Source of the DNA: Bacillus safensis
Lineage (GTDB): Bacteria > Bacillota > Bacilli > Bacillales > Bacillaceae
DNA length: 64,000 bases
Direction: 5' to 3'
NCBI GenBank assembly: GCA_030159235.1
Contig: BSBG01000001.1
Coordinates: 1-64,000 of the forward strand
Shown: positions 1 through 8,179 of the stretch, piece by piece
How positions within the stretch are numbered: position 1 is the first letter of the stretch
How the letters are laid out: every line of letters starts with the position of its first letter
Program-made: the position numbers and the translations under genes
Notes under the pieces: model-generated
What the model saw: the letters and a program-made list of their open reading frames with translations, nothing else
Told to the model about the DNA's origin: nothing
Database searches by the model: none

Positions 1-213
1 CAAAGCCTTCTTCACACCTTATCTGTCTATTTAGAAACCCATTGCCACATTTCAGAAACAGCCAAACGATTGTCGATTCATCGTAACACCGTCATTTATC
101 GACTGGAGAAATGCGAGGAATTGCTTCGGATCAGCTTAAAAGATCCTGACGCAACATTGCGGCTGCGCTTAGCCTTCCGTATTCAAAGATTTCTCTCATC
201 CCATCCTGATTGA
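1..213 (+). CDS. PucR/CdaR-type transcriptional regulator, C-terminal fragment
   Basis: Only the last 70 codons are present; the gene starts outside the window. The readable tail contains a helix-turn-helix of the PucR C-terminal type (ETAKRLSIHRNTVIYRLEK), in which an RNTV/L-x-YRL recognition helix is typical of PucR, CdaR and related sugar-acid or purine regulators. It ends 65 bp before the oxalate decarboxylase gene on the same strand, so it may control that gene or sit in its operon. That link is inferred from position only, and the ligand-sensing part cannot be seen. Confidence 0.8.
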   Translation, partial: QSLLHTLSVYLETHCHISETAKRLSIHRNTVIYRLEKCEELLRISLKDPDATLRLRLAFRIQRFLSSHPD

Positions 214-278
214 ATTTTTTCTTCCGACTCTTCATATAGTTTGGAGGAGAAAAGTGAGATGAAAGGGAGGGATGACAA

Positions 279-1436
279 ATGGATGAAGAGCTGCGTCACA
301 TCCCGCAGCCCATTCGAAAGGATGGCGCTGGTGCAACCGATTTAGGCCCGCGCGATGTCCTTCGAGATATAGAGAACCCAGATATGCTCGTACCTCCTAA
401 AACCGATGCCGGAACAATCCCTAATTTAAAATTTTCATATTCTGATACACACATGCAATTGAATCATGGCGGCTGGTCGAGGGAAATGACGAAGCGAGAG
501 CTGCCTGTTTCAACAACGATTGCGGGTGTCAACATGCGGCTCACACGCGGAGGCGTTCGTGAGCTTCATTGGCATAAGCAGGCGGAATGGGCGTATATGA
601 TTTTAGGCAAAGCCCGCATCACATCTGTAGATGCACAAGGGCGAAATATGATCGCTGATGTTGAAGAGGGTGATCTGTGGTATTTTCCACCTGGTATCCC
701 GCACTCCATACAAGGACTTGAGGATGGGTGTGAATTTCTTTTAGTGTTTGACGATGGCGCTTTTTCTGAATTTGATACATTCACGATTACAGACTGGTTT
801 GCCCATACACCAAAAGATATTCTCTCCGCCAATTTTGGTGTCCCTCAGAAATTGTTCGAGCATATTCCGAATAAGCAGCGCTATATGTTTCAAGGATCGC
901 CGCCTGCATCATTAGAAAGCCAATTCGTATCTGATCCATCCGGCGGCATTAAGCCGCCGTTTACGCATCAGCTTCTTCGTCAAAAACCGCTGACGACCTC
1001 TGGCGGGACGGTCCGAATTGTCGATTCACGGAATTTCCCGGTTTCAAAAACCATTGCGGCTGCACTGGTGGAAGTAAAACCTGGCGGCATGAGAGAAATG
1101 CACTGGCACCCTAATAATGATGAGTGGCAATATTATTTAACCGGTACGGCCAAAATGACAGTCTTTGGAGCAGGTGGTACTGCCCGCACATTTAATTACA
1201 GAGCAGGTGATGTGGGATATGTTCCTTTTGGAATGGGTCATTACATTCAAAATATCGGTCAAACGAGCCTTTGGTTTTTAGAGATTTTTAAAAGTGATCG
1301 GTTTGCAGATATTTCGTTGAATCAGTGGATGGCCTTAACCCCTCCTCAATTAGTGAAAGAGCATTTACACGTAGATGATGCGATGATTCGTGCGCTTCAT
1401 AAAGAAAAATCACCTGTCGTTAAATATGAGAGATGA
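279..1436 (+). CDS. oxdD: Oxalate decarboxylase (bicupin), OxdD-like
   Basis: Mn-dependent bicupin converting oxalate to formate and CO2. Both cupin metal sites are visible: HWHKQAEW near residue 97 and HWHPNNDEW near residue 277, each with a downstream His. The active-site lid reads SEFD near residue 161; the retained Glu is characteristic of decarboxylases, whereas oxalate oxidases lack it. The lid and N-terminal region resemble B. subtilis OxdD, a spore-associated form, more than OxdC. The length of 385 aa is normal. The start is supported by a GGGAGG ribosome-binding site. The gene lies just downstream of a PucR-type regulator tail and ends at a strong hairpin. Confidence 0.93.
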   Translation: MDEELRHIPQPIRKDGAGATDLGPRDVLRDIENPDMLVPPKTDAGTIPNLKFSYSDTHMQLNHGGWSREMTKRELPVSTTIAGVNMRLTRGGVRELHWHKQAEWAYMILGKARITSVDAQGRNMIADVEEGDLWYFPPGIPHSIQGLEDGCEFLLVFDDGAFSEFDTFTITDWFAHTPKDILSANFGVPQKLFEHIPNKQRYMFQGSPPASLESQFVSDPSGGIKPPFTHQLLRQKPLTTSGGTVRIVDSRNFPVSKTIAAALVEVKPGGMREMHWHPNNDEWQYYLTGTAKMTVFGAGGTARTFNYRAGDVGYVPFGMGHYIQNIGQTSLWFLEIFKSDRFADISLNQWMALTPPQLVKEHLHVDDAMIRALHKEKSPVVKYER

Positions 1437-1453
1437 TGCTATATCATGATAAA

Positions 1454-1483
1454 AAAACCGATCATCTAAAAATGATCGGTTTT
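1454..1483 (+). terminator. Bidirectional rho-independent terminator
   Basis: An 11-bp perfect stem (AAAACCGATCA with its complement TGATCGGTTTT) around a 8-9 nt loop, with A/T runs on both sides. It lies between the convergent oxalate decarboxylase and NLP genes and can serve both. Confidence 0.9.
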
Positions 1484-1498
1484 CTATCATGGTTACCC

Positions 1499-2227
1499 TT
1501 ATCGATACCAAGCTTTTGCTAAATTGTTTTTAAAGTTACTGTCTTTGAATGGTACGTTGGCACTACCAAAGTCTGTTGTATTCAATGCATGTCTAGCAGC
1601 CGGCGTTAGATCGTCCCAGCCAATTAAAGGCTGCACCCCTTTTCCGCTCACATTACCGCTTACATCCAACTCGTGATTCAATGGCCAGTTGCTATCATAA
1701 CCAACCAAAGGATTTGTCCCTAAAATACTAGCTGAACTCGGTGCTGCTTTCTTATATTGCCCATGACCTGAGTAAGCAATCGATTGAACATGCGGGTTGG
1801 CTACAGCTGGGTTGTCAATCCAAACGACAATGGATTCCCAATCATGACGATGACCAAAGCCCGGTGAAGGATTATCTTTTGGGAAATACCAAGCATACAT
1901 AATCGCCCAGCTGCCATTGTACCAATCTGAACGTGAATATACTTGACCAATATTACTGCTGCACCCACCATTATGTGAACCGCTAGTTTTTAACCCTCTG
2001 CTTGTGTTTCCAGCAGCATCTACAGCTGGGAATGGTACACATCCATGCCATACTTTCAAATAAGGCTGAAATTTTTTCGCAGCTTTTTGTGTAACAGTTG
2101 TTGGGTTAACCTCTCTAAAACCAACTACTTTGTCATGATCAATTTCTGCCGCATGAACTGCTGATGGCACTGCTGTGCTAAACATGGTGACGATAAAAAA
2201 TATAATGGCAAACATAAACTTCTTCAT
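1499..2227 (-). CDS. Secreted NLP (NPP1/necrosis-inducing protein family)
   Basis: A 242-aa protein with an N-terminal signal peptide (Lys-rich start, hydrophobic stretch, cleavage probably after VHAA near residue 26). It carries the NLP heptapeptide GHRHDWE near residue 123, which in plant-active NLPs binds a divalent cation and contacts plant sphingolipids, and two conserved Cys residues (WHGC and GGCSS) as in type I NLPs. The family includes cytolysins of oomycetes, fungi and some Bacillus and Pectobacterium. All motifs are intact, so the protein is probably functional; whether it acts on plants is not shown. It is monocistronic, with an AT-rich non-coding stretch upstream. Confidence 0.92.
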   Translation of the reverse strand: MKKFMFAIIFFIVTMFSTAVPSAVHAAEIDHDKVVGFREVNPTTVTQKAAKKFQPYLKVWHGCVPFPAVDAAGNTSRGLKTSGSHNGGCSSNIGQVYSRSDWYNGSWAIMYAWYFPKDNPSPGFGHRHDWESIVVWIDNPAVANPHVQSIAYSGHGQYKKAAPSSASILGTNPLVGYDSNWPLNHELDVSGNVSGKGVQPLIGWDDLTPAARHALNTTDFGSANVPFKDSNFKNNLAKAWYR

Positions 2228-2505
2228 TTTCTATCCCCTTTTCTCTTGATTTTCTCAGTTACCACATGCTGTCGAAATTGATGTTACCATTGCGGAAAAA
2301 ACCAATCAATCTCTTTTTACACAAAATGTATAATTCAGTATTTTATTAACAAGAATTTTTTGATTAAATAGACCCAAATATATTGTTAATCTCTGAGAAA
2401 AAGGTATAAACATTGATAAACTATACTATTTCATTTAGATAAAATATAAAATACATACTATTTCTAGTTGGAATTTTTCTAAATAAATTTCATTCAATAA
2501 AAAAA

Positions 2506-2528
2506 AGACTGTAGATCAACTACAATCT
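2506..2528 (-). terminator. Rho-independent terminator of the MFS gene
   Basis: Stem AGACTGTAG/CTACAATCT with one G-U pair, followed on the minus strand by a long T run. The stem overlaps the stop codon of the transporter gene. Confidence 0.8.
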
Positions 2529-3719
2529 TCCTTGCGCTGCATGAGCGTGCTGCACTTTTTTTCCCCACATGATGGATGCAGCGAAACTGACGCAAAGCAC
2601 TAGTGTTCCAAACATAAAAGGAAACTCAATATTCACATCAAATAATATACCCGCAAGACTTGGTCCGACGATATTGGCAAGGCTCATAAAGGATGTATTG
2701 AGACCACCAGCTACCCCTTGCTGATTGCCTGCCATCTTGGACAGCAATGTATTGAGGGCTGGACGGACAAATGAAGTTGCTGACAAAAATAAAATCGAAC
2801 CTGTAAAGACAAGCCAAAAGGACGGCGCAAAACGGCAGGCGATCAACATAAAAGCCGCACCTAACAGCGCATAACGTACGACTCTCATCTCCCCAAATCG
2901 TTTCACACAGGCATTCACTAACACACCTTGGACAAGCACTCCAGCAAGACCCGCAACCGTAATCACAAACGCAATATCCTTTGGTGAGAATCCGTGTTTT
3001 TGGTCTACATATAAGCCGAAAATGGATTCAAAGTGAATGATCCCAAAATTAAGGACAAAGGCCAATATAAACAAAAAGCCGTATGACGTCTTCAAGGCTT
3101 GGATCATTTGCACAAACGGATTGAAATGAATGTCCTTGTTGAGCCGCGCCTCTTCCTGCTTTTCCTTTGTTAATGTTTCAGGTAAAAATAGGATAGACAA
3201 CAAGGTAGAAAGAGCGGCAAAGGAACCGGCAATAAGAAAAGGAAAAGCGATCCCGAACTCAACCAAATAGCCGCCTACGCCCGGCCCAATGACAAAACCT
3301 AGTGTCATCGCTGCACTAAATAGCCCCATTCCTTTCCCTCGGTCCTTTTCACTTGTGATATCAGCGATGTATGCAAACATGGCTGGCATAAGCAAAGCCC
3401 CGGCAGCACCGCCTAAAAACCGTGACACAAACAGCATCCAAAGCTGATCGGCAAAGGCAAAAATAAATTGGGCAATGGTAAAACCAGCGATCCCGGCAAT
3501 GATCAATTTTCTTCGTCCAAATCGATCGGTCAGTGCACCGGCGATCGGCGATAATGCAAATTGTGTAAGACCTGTTGCAGCGACAAGAAAGCCGAGCGTT
3601 TTTCCTGTTGCACCAAAGGCTTCAATGTAACTCGGCATGACAGGTACAATGAGGCCAAAGCCAAGCATAGCAATAAAAATATTGAGCATCAAAATGTATA
3701 ATCTGCCCATCTTCTTCAT
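2520..3719 (-). CDS. MFS multidrug efflux transporter (Bmr/NorA-like)
   Basis: A 399-aa major facilitator of the 12-TM DHA1 drug:H+ antiporter type. It has the motif A region GALTDRFGRRK between TM2 and TM3 and the motif C type segment GFVIGPGVGG in TM5, both hallmarks of drug exporters such as Bmr, Blt and NorA. It is likely to export hydrophobic or cationic compounds; the substrate cannot be told from sequence. It stands alone, with its own terminator, downstream (on the minus strand) of an AT-rich leader. No regulator gene is adjacent. Confidence 0.85.
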   Translation of the reverse strand: MKKMGRLYILMLNIFIAMLGFGLIVPVMPSYIEAFGATGKTLGFLVAATGLTQFALSPIAGALTDRFGRRKLIIAGIAGFTIAQFIFAFADQLWMLFVSRFLGGAAGALLMPAMFAYIADITSEKDRGKGMGLFSAAMTLGFVIGPGVGGYLVEFGIAFPFLIAGSFAALSTLLSILFLPETLTKEKQEEARLNKDIHFNPFVQMIQALKTSYGFLFILAFVLNFGIIHFESIFGLYVDQKHGFSPKDIAFVITVAGLAGVLVQGVLVNACVKRFGEMRVVRYALLGAAFMLIACRFAPSFWLVFTGSILFLSATSFVRPALNTLLSKMAGNQQGVAGGLNTSFMSLANIVGPSLAGILFDVNIEFPFMFGTLVLCVSFAASIMWGKKVQHAHAAQGRL

Positions 3720-3844
3720 ACAAAAACCTCTTTCTGCAAATAAATGAAAATGATGACAAAAATAATAAGAACTTCTCCAGTATAGCGATATCCCCGTCTA
3801 TAAGTCTAGTTTTTCAAAAAATAGCGTTCTTTTCCAAATGAAAA

Positions 3845-3865
3845 ATACCCGCCAACGGCGAGTAT
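3845..3865 (-). terminator. Rho-independent terminator of pucG
   Basis: Stem ATACTCGCC/GGCGGGTAT on the minus strand with a 3-nt loop, one G-T pair, followed by a T run. It lies just downstream of the pucG stop codon. Confidence 0.8.
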
Positions 3866-3876
3866 GAAGGATCTTG

Positions 3877-5112
3877 TTATTCAGCTTGTTCATAGATAGA
3901 AAGAGCCGCCTGAAGCCCTGCTCCGCAATTGATAGATGCACCATGTTTGATGAGGATCGCTTCCAGCCCTGCTAACACAAACAACACATTTTCCTTTCGG
4001 CAGCTGTAGCCCATTGTACCAATTCTCCATATACGTCCGGCAAGCGGCCCAAAGGAACTTGCAATCTCAACCCCAAAATGATGGAGCAGTTCGGCCCGTA
4101 CTGCTTCTCCATCAATTCCATTTGGAATGACAATGCATGTTACAACCGGCATTTTACAATCTGGATCACCAAACAGTTCAAGTCCCATCGCTTCAAGGCC
4201 TTTCATCAAGACTTTCTCATGATACGCGTGCCGCTGGTAACGCTCAGACAGCCCTTCTTCCAGCACTAGACGAACCCCTTCTCGCAGTGCATAGAGCATC
4301 GTTGTCGCTTCTGTATGATGATTTAATCGCCTTGGGCTCCAATAATCCTGAAGCTGGCTTAAATCAAAATAATTGCTTTTGATTGGAGAAATATCCATCT
4401 GTTTTTGTAATTCATCCTGTGTCGCTATTCCTTTTTCCACTTTCTTTCTCGATTCAATGACAGCTGCCACTCGGTCATTATACGTAATAGGTGACATGCC
4501 TGATGGGACAGATAAGCATTTCTGTGTGCCGCCAATTGCCGCATCAATTTTCCATTCATCTACTTTTACCTCGACACCGCCAATGGTTGCCACAGCATCT
4601 ACAATGAACAGCGCATCAAGTGTCCGGCACGCTTCACCGATTTGCTTGAGCGGCTGCAATCGCCCGGTGGATGTTTCACCATGAACCATTGCGACGATCT
4701 TAGGCTTAACCTGCTTTATTTCTTGAATGATATCGTTAGGATCAAAAACCGTCCCCCATTCACATTCCATAGTATGTACCTCAGCACCGTAGCGCTGCCC
4801 TATTTCAATGAGCAGGTGACCGAAGCGGCCAAAGACGGGCACAAGCATCGAATCTCCCGGTTCAATCACACTGGCGAGCACAGCTTCAAGCCCTGAACGG
4901 GACGTACCGTCAATCGGATAAGCCCATTTGTTTTCTGTTTGAAAAAGTGACCGCAATAAGGTCATCGTTTCATTCATCATATGTGTAAATGCTGGATCAA
5001 ATTGCCCGAGAATTGGGGTGCTCATCACACGGAGGACTCTCGGATCTACTTCAACGGGCCCTGGTGTCATAATTGTTCTTGAAGGTGTGTGCAGTTCTTT
5101 CACGTTATCCAT
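3877..5112 (-). CDS. pucG: (S)-ureidoglycine-glyoxylate transaminase PucG
   Basis: A class V PLP-dependent aminotransferase of 411 aa, very similar to B. subtilis PucG (YurG), which transfers the amino group of ureidoglycine to glyoxylate in late allantoin degradation. The opening motif TIMTPGPVEVDPRVLR, the PLP-lysine segment GGTQKCLSVPSG and the C-terminal GRIWRIGTMGYSCRKENV are intact. In B. subtilis pucG sits next to pucF and the rest of the puc genes; here pucG stands alone and its divergent neighbour is bsn, as in B. subtilis. The start has a GGAGAGG-type ribosome-binding site. Confidence 0.94.
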   Translation of the reverse strand: MDNVKELHTPSRTIMTPGPVEVDPRVLRVMSTPILGQFDPAFTHMMNETMTLLRSLFQTENKWAYPIDGTSRSGLEAVLASVIEPGDSMLVPVFGRFGHLLIEIGQRYGAEVHTMECEWGTVFDPNDIIQEIKQVKPKIVAMVHGETSTGRLQPLKQIGEACRTLDALFIVDAVATIGGVEVKVDEWKIDAAIGGTQKCLSVPSGMSPITYNDRVAAVIESRKKVEKGIATQDELQKQMDISPIKSNYFDLSQLQDYWSPRRLNHHTEATTMLYALREGVRLVLEEGLSERYQRHAYHEKVLMKGLEAMGLELFGDPDCKMPVVTCIVIPNGIDGEAVRAELLHHFGVEIASSFGPLAGRIWRIGTMGYSCRKENVLFVLAGLEAILIKHGASINCGAGLQAALSIYEQAE

Positions 5113-5283
5113 CCTCTCCCTTGCTGTCCATCCTTATATGCCCACTTATACAGGAATGCTTCTAAAATAGCAATCTCTTTTCTCACGAATTGATTACATA
5201 AAATTTACGAGAAATCCATTTATTTCTTCATGGTAATGTGATAGAAATAAAGAGAATACATTCCCTATCAAGGAGGAAATCGA

Positions 5284-6162
5284 ATGAAGAGAACATTATT
5301 TGGAACTGTCGCCGCCGGAATGATGATATTTGGCACATTAGCCGCTCCGCTGCCTCCAGCTGCGAATGCTCAAGGTTTCACACTGAATGAACCAAGTCAA
5401 ACAATCACCTTTTCTCCGTTACAGCTTCAAAACGAAACATCTGCACACCAAACGCAAACATCCGCCACAAGTCAAATCGATTCCTATTACCAATCTGCTG
5501 CTGGCAAATCAGGACCCACTCTTAAAAAGGCTTTACACGATATCATTGATGATCACACGCAGCTATCCTACAGCCAGGTTTGGGATGCATTAAAGAGAAC
5601 TGATGAAGATCCCAATAACACAAACAATGTGCTGCTGCTTTATAGTGGTGCCTCCCGCTCAAAGCAATCAAATGGTGGAAATGTCGGCCAGTGGAACCGT
5701 GAGCATGTCTGGGCCAAGTCTCATGGCAATTTTGGGACAAGCCAAGGGCCTGGAACAGATCTCCACCACCTTCGTGCAACAGATGTGCAAACGAATAGTA
5801 CACGTGGAAATTTAGATTTTGACACGGGCGGTAATGAATACAAAGGGGCGCCGGGCAATTTCTACGACAGCGACTCATTCGAACCTCACAGCCGGGTTAA
5901 AGGAGATGTTGCGAGAATGCTCTTTTATATGGCGGTTCGCTACGAGGGTGATGACCGCTTTCCGGATTTAGAATTGAACGACAAGGTGAATAATGGGAGC
6001 TCCCCTCTACACGGCAAAATGTCTGTTCTTCTCAAATGGCACAAGCAAGACCCAGTCGATCAAATCGAACGGAATCGCAACGAGATCATATATCAAACGT
6101 ACCAGCACAACCGCAATCCCTTTATTGATCACCCTGAATGGGCAAGCGCGATTTGGGAATAA
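5284..6162 (+). CDS. bsn: Extracellular nuclease Bsn (endonuclease I family)
   Basis: A 292-aa secreted endonuclease I/EndA-family nuclease matching B. subtilis Bsn (YurI), an extracellular RNase. A signal peptide covers about residues 1-30, ending in AANAQG. The catalytic core WNREHVWAKSHGNFG carries the family His, and DLHHLRATDVQTNSTRGNLDF follows; both are intact. AAGGAGG lies 8 nt before the ATG. In this family metal-dependent cleavage gives 5'-oligonucleotides for scavenging. The stop codon is followed at once by the first hairpin of a dispersed repeat element. Confidence 0.93.
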   Translation: MKRTLFGTVAAGMMIFGTLAAPLPPAANAQGFTLNEPSQTITFSPLQLQNETSAHQTQTSATSQIDSYYQSAAGKSGPTLKKALHDIIDDHTQLSYSQVWDALKRTDEDPNNTNNVLLLYSGASRSKQSNGGNVGQWNREHVWAKSHGNFGTSQGPGTDLHHLRATDVQTNSTRGNLDFDTGGNEYKGAPGNFYDSDSFEPHSRVKGDVARMLFYMAVRYEGDDRFPDLELNDKVNNGSSPLHGKMSVLLKWHKQDPVDQIERNRNEIIYQTYQHNRNPFIDHPEWASAIWE

Positions 6163-6165
6163 AAA

Positions 6166-6192
6166 AAGCACTGCTACGAGCAAGTAGTGCTT
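6166..6192 (+). terminator. Left copy of the duplicated terminator hairpin (element copy 1)
   Basis: Hairpin with a 10-bp stem (AAGCACTGCT and AGTAGTGCTT, one G-T pair) directly after the bsn stop codon. Its T run is replaced by the start of the repeat element. A near-identical hairpin lies at 6370-6394. Confidence 0.75.
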
Positions 6193-6370
6193 CAGATTGT
6201 TGACAAAAGTCTAAAATGATCTTTATTTTAGACTTTTGTCTTCTTTTCAGCGTGACCTGAAAACCTTTGCAGTCTAGGAAGGACGAGTACCGGAGCGGAG
6301 CGAATTTGACATTCGTGAGCACCGGAGCACAGACCTGACACCGAATGCGAGGGTTTGTCAGCGCGCTGAG
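6193..6370. repeat. Dispersed structured element, copy 1 (MITE-like)
   Basis: A ~178-bp non-coding unit that also occurs at 33392-33568. It has imperfect terminal inverted repeats: TCAG then GACAAA at the left, and TTTGTC then CTGAG at the right. A 15-bp perfect hairpin occupies 6202-6240 (GACAAAAGTCTAAAA and its complement, followed by TTCTTTT). A conserved core includes CCTTTGCAGTCTAGGAAGG, a small CGAAT/ATTCG hairpin and AATGCGAGGGTTTGTC. It is bracketed by a direct repeat of the local terminator hairpin. Function is unknown. Confidence 0.85.
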
Positions 6371-6403
6371 GCACTGCTACGAGCAAGCAGTGCCTTTCTT
6401 TTT
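6370..6403. terminator. Right copy of the duplicated terminator hairpin (element copy 1)
   Basis: Perfect 9-bp stem GGCACTGCT/AGCAGTGCC followed by TTTCTTTTT on the plus strand. It can end bsn transcription, and its arms overlap the stop codon of the convergent FhuF-like gene (6377). Confidence 0.85.
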
Positions 6404-7120
6404 ATCAAGCGGACAGACGAGACAATAATCAAGACTCTCCGATTTTTTCTCAAGCTGATAATACATACAGCATGTCTTCCGATTAGATGTTTCAAGTAAA
6501 CTGTCGTCTAAGTTTAAGCTGTGCTGAAATGGATTTTGCTGTGCTCCAAATACTTCACCAGCCGCCTGCTTCAGATACAGATAATCCTCCCGCACACGCT
6601 GTTTCACCGAAGTCTCTTCAGCTTCCCGCATCATGCTTCGATAAAGTGAATTGATTCGAACTGCTACATTTTCCCATAAAATACGATGAGAAATTTTTGA
6701 TGTGCGGTTCAGCACGTCAAAAAGAGGTGTGACACATTCCGTAAACAGTGTGTGCACGACCTTCTCTCTCCACTCATGTCGCTCTCCTTCTAGGGGAACA
6801 AACGAACACGCCGCCCGATCCAATTCAATTTTACGATCCTCTCTATATGCACATGCTGCTGGTGGAAACTGATAGACACCATCATACAGCGTCATTAAAT
6901 ATAAAGTGGAACTGACGGCTAAGTAGGCATACCGCTTTGAAAACATAGATGCCGCCACCGCCAAAGTCGGTGCATGCATGGCTTCCTTTTCAGCTTTTAA
7001 TAAACGCATGACAGATGCTTCTGAAAAAAGCGCAGCAAGTGTGCGATCAGATGTCATTGGTCCACTTTTGATGTGTACTCCAAAATCAAGTAATTCTTTT
7101 TCAACCCACTCTGGCTTCAT
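6377..7120 (-). CDS. FhuF-like (2Fe-2S) ferric siderophore reductase
   Basis: A 247-aa protein whose C-terminus has the FhuF-type iron-sulfur signature: adjacent Cys residues (RKTCCMYYQ) followed by CLVCPL. FhuF proteins reduce Fe(III)-siderophores in the cytosol to release iron. The gene lies 21 bp downstream of the second permease gene on the same strand, which supports a role in the siderophore import operon. The N-terminal two thirds have no motif I can name. The stop codon lies inside a terminator hairpin at the border of a repeat element. Confidence 0.75.
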   Translation of the reverse strand: MKPEWVEKELLDFGVHIKSGPMTSDRTLAALFSEASVMRLLKAEKEAMHAPTLAVAASMFSKRYAYLAVSSTLYLMTLYDGVYQFPPAACAYREDRKIELDRAACSFVPLEGERHEWREKVVHTLFTECVTPLFDVLNRTSKISHRILWENVAVRINSLYRSMMREAEETSVKQRVREDYLYLKQAAGEVFGAQQNPFQHSLNLDDSLLETSNRKTCCMYYQLEKKSESLDYCLVCPLDKKKGTACS

Positions 7121-7141
7121 TTCAAAACCCCCATCTTTCGT

Positions 7142-8179
7142 TTATCGATTTCGCTGTTGAAATAACAAATAAATAAAGAATGGTGCACCAATTGCCGCCG
7201 TAAATACACCTGCTGGGATATCTAACGGTAGAAATGCTGTTCTAGCAACTAAATCTGCCAGCATCACGAGAATACTCCCAACAAGCGCAGATGCTGGGAC
7301 AAGCGCTATGAAAGAACGGCCAATAATCATCCTTGCGACATGCGGCGCCATGAGTCCAACAAATTCAATGCCACCTGCAAATGCGACTGCAATACCAGCT
7401 AATGTCACACTCATCAGCAGAAAGAATAACCGTTTTGCCTGCACTTTTACCCCGAGACCTGTTGCAAGATCATCTCCAAGTTCTTTTACATTCATCGTTC
7501 TTGCTAACACCATCACAATCGGTAAAATGATCAGTACCCAAGGAAGCATCGCCGTGACGTCTTTCATCGTGGAACCATATAAACTGCCTGTCAGCCAGAT
7601 ATATGACTTTGTCGTTGTCATCGTATCACTAAGAACAAGAGTAAAGGTCACACATGCCTTCATAATGGCGGAAATTCCAATTCCCATCAGGACAAGGGTG
7701 ATCGGTTTCACCCCTTTTTTCCATGAGAGCAAATAGATGAGGCACGATACCACAAAAGCACCTGCAATCGCCCATAAGGATTGATAAGCAATTGGTACAG
7801 TGCCCATCCAAAAGACGATGAACATAATCGCACCAAACGAAGCACCACTCGTAATCCCAATGATATCAGGTGATGCAAGCGGGTTACGGATCAATCCTTG
7901 TAAAATAAGCCCTGATACCGCAAGCGCTGCCCCAACTAAGACAGCCAGCAGCGTTCGTGGAATTCTCAGCGTATTTAACACAAAGGAATTCCCCTCACCC
8001 TGACCGATTAAATGAAGCAGCACATCCATCGGCTGAATAAACCGGCTTCCCATACTGAGACTGAGAATGAATAAAACAAAGGCAATGGCCGTCAATAAAG
8101 ATAAAATCAAAAACGTCCGCTTTGAAAATTGAAATGAAATGCGCCCGCCCTTAGAACGAACTGTATATGTTTTAGCCAC
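7142..8179 (-). CDS. Iron-siderophore ABC permease, FecCD family (YfhA-like)
   Basis: A 345-aa integral membrane protein of the BtuC/FecCD type with about 9-10 hydrophobic segments. It carries the family motifs LRIPRTLLAVLVGAALAVSG, IRNPLASPDIIGITSGAS and FVGLMAPHVARMIIG. It pairs with the upstream permease, whose gene it overlaps by 8 bp, forming a heterodimeric channel for ferric siderophores. Pattern and order resemble B. subtilis yfiY-yfiZ-yfhA (schizokinen/arthrobactin uptake). No ATPase gene is adjacent; YusV at 40.3 kb is the likely partner. Confidence 0.9.
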   Translation of the reverse strand: MAKTYTVRSKGGRISFQFSKRTFLILSLLTAIAFVLFILSLSMGSRFIQPMDVLLHLIGQGEGNSFVLNTLRIPRTLLAVLVGAALAVSGLILQGLIRNPLASPDIIGITSGASFGAIMFIVFWMGTVPIAYQSLWAIAGAFVVSCLIYLLSWKKGVKPITLVLMGIGISAIMKACVTFTLVLSDTMTTTKSYIWLTGSLYGSTMKDVTAMLPWVLIILPIVMVLARTMNVKELGDDLATGLGVKVQAKRLFFLLMSVTLAGIAVAFAGGIEFVGLMAPHVARMIIGRSFIALVPASALVGSILVMLADLVARTAFLPLDIPAGVFTAAIGAPFFIYLLFQQRNR

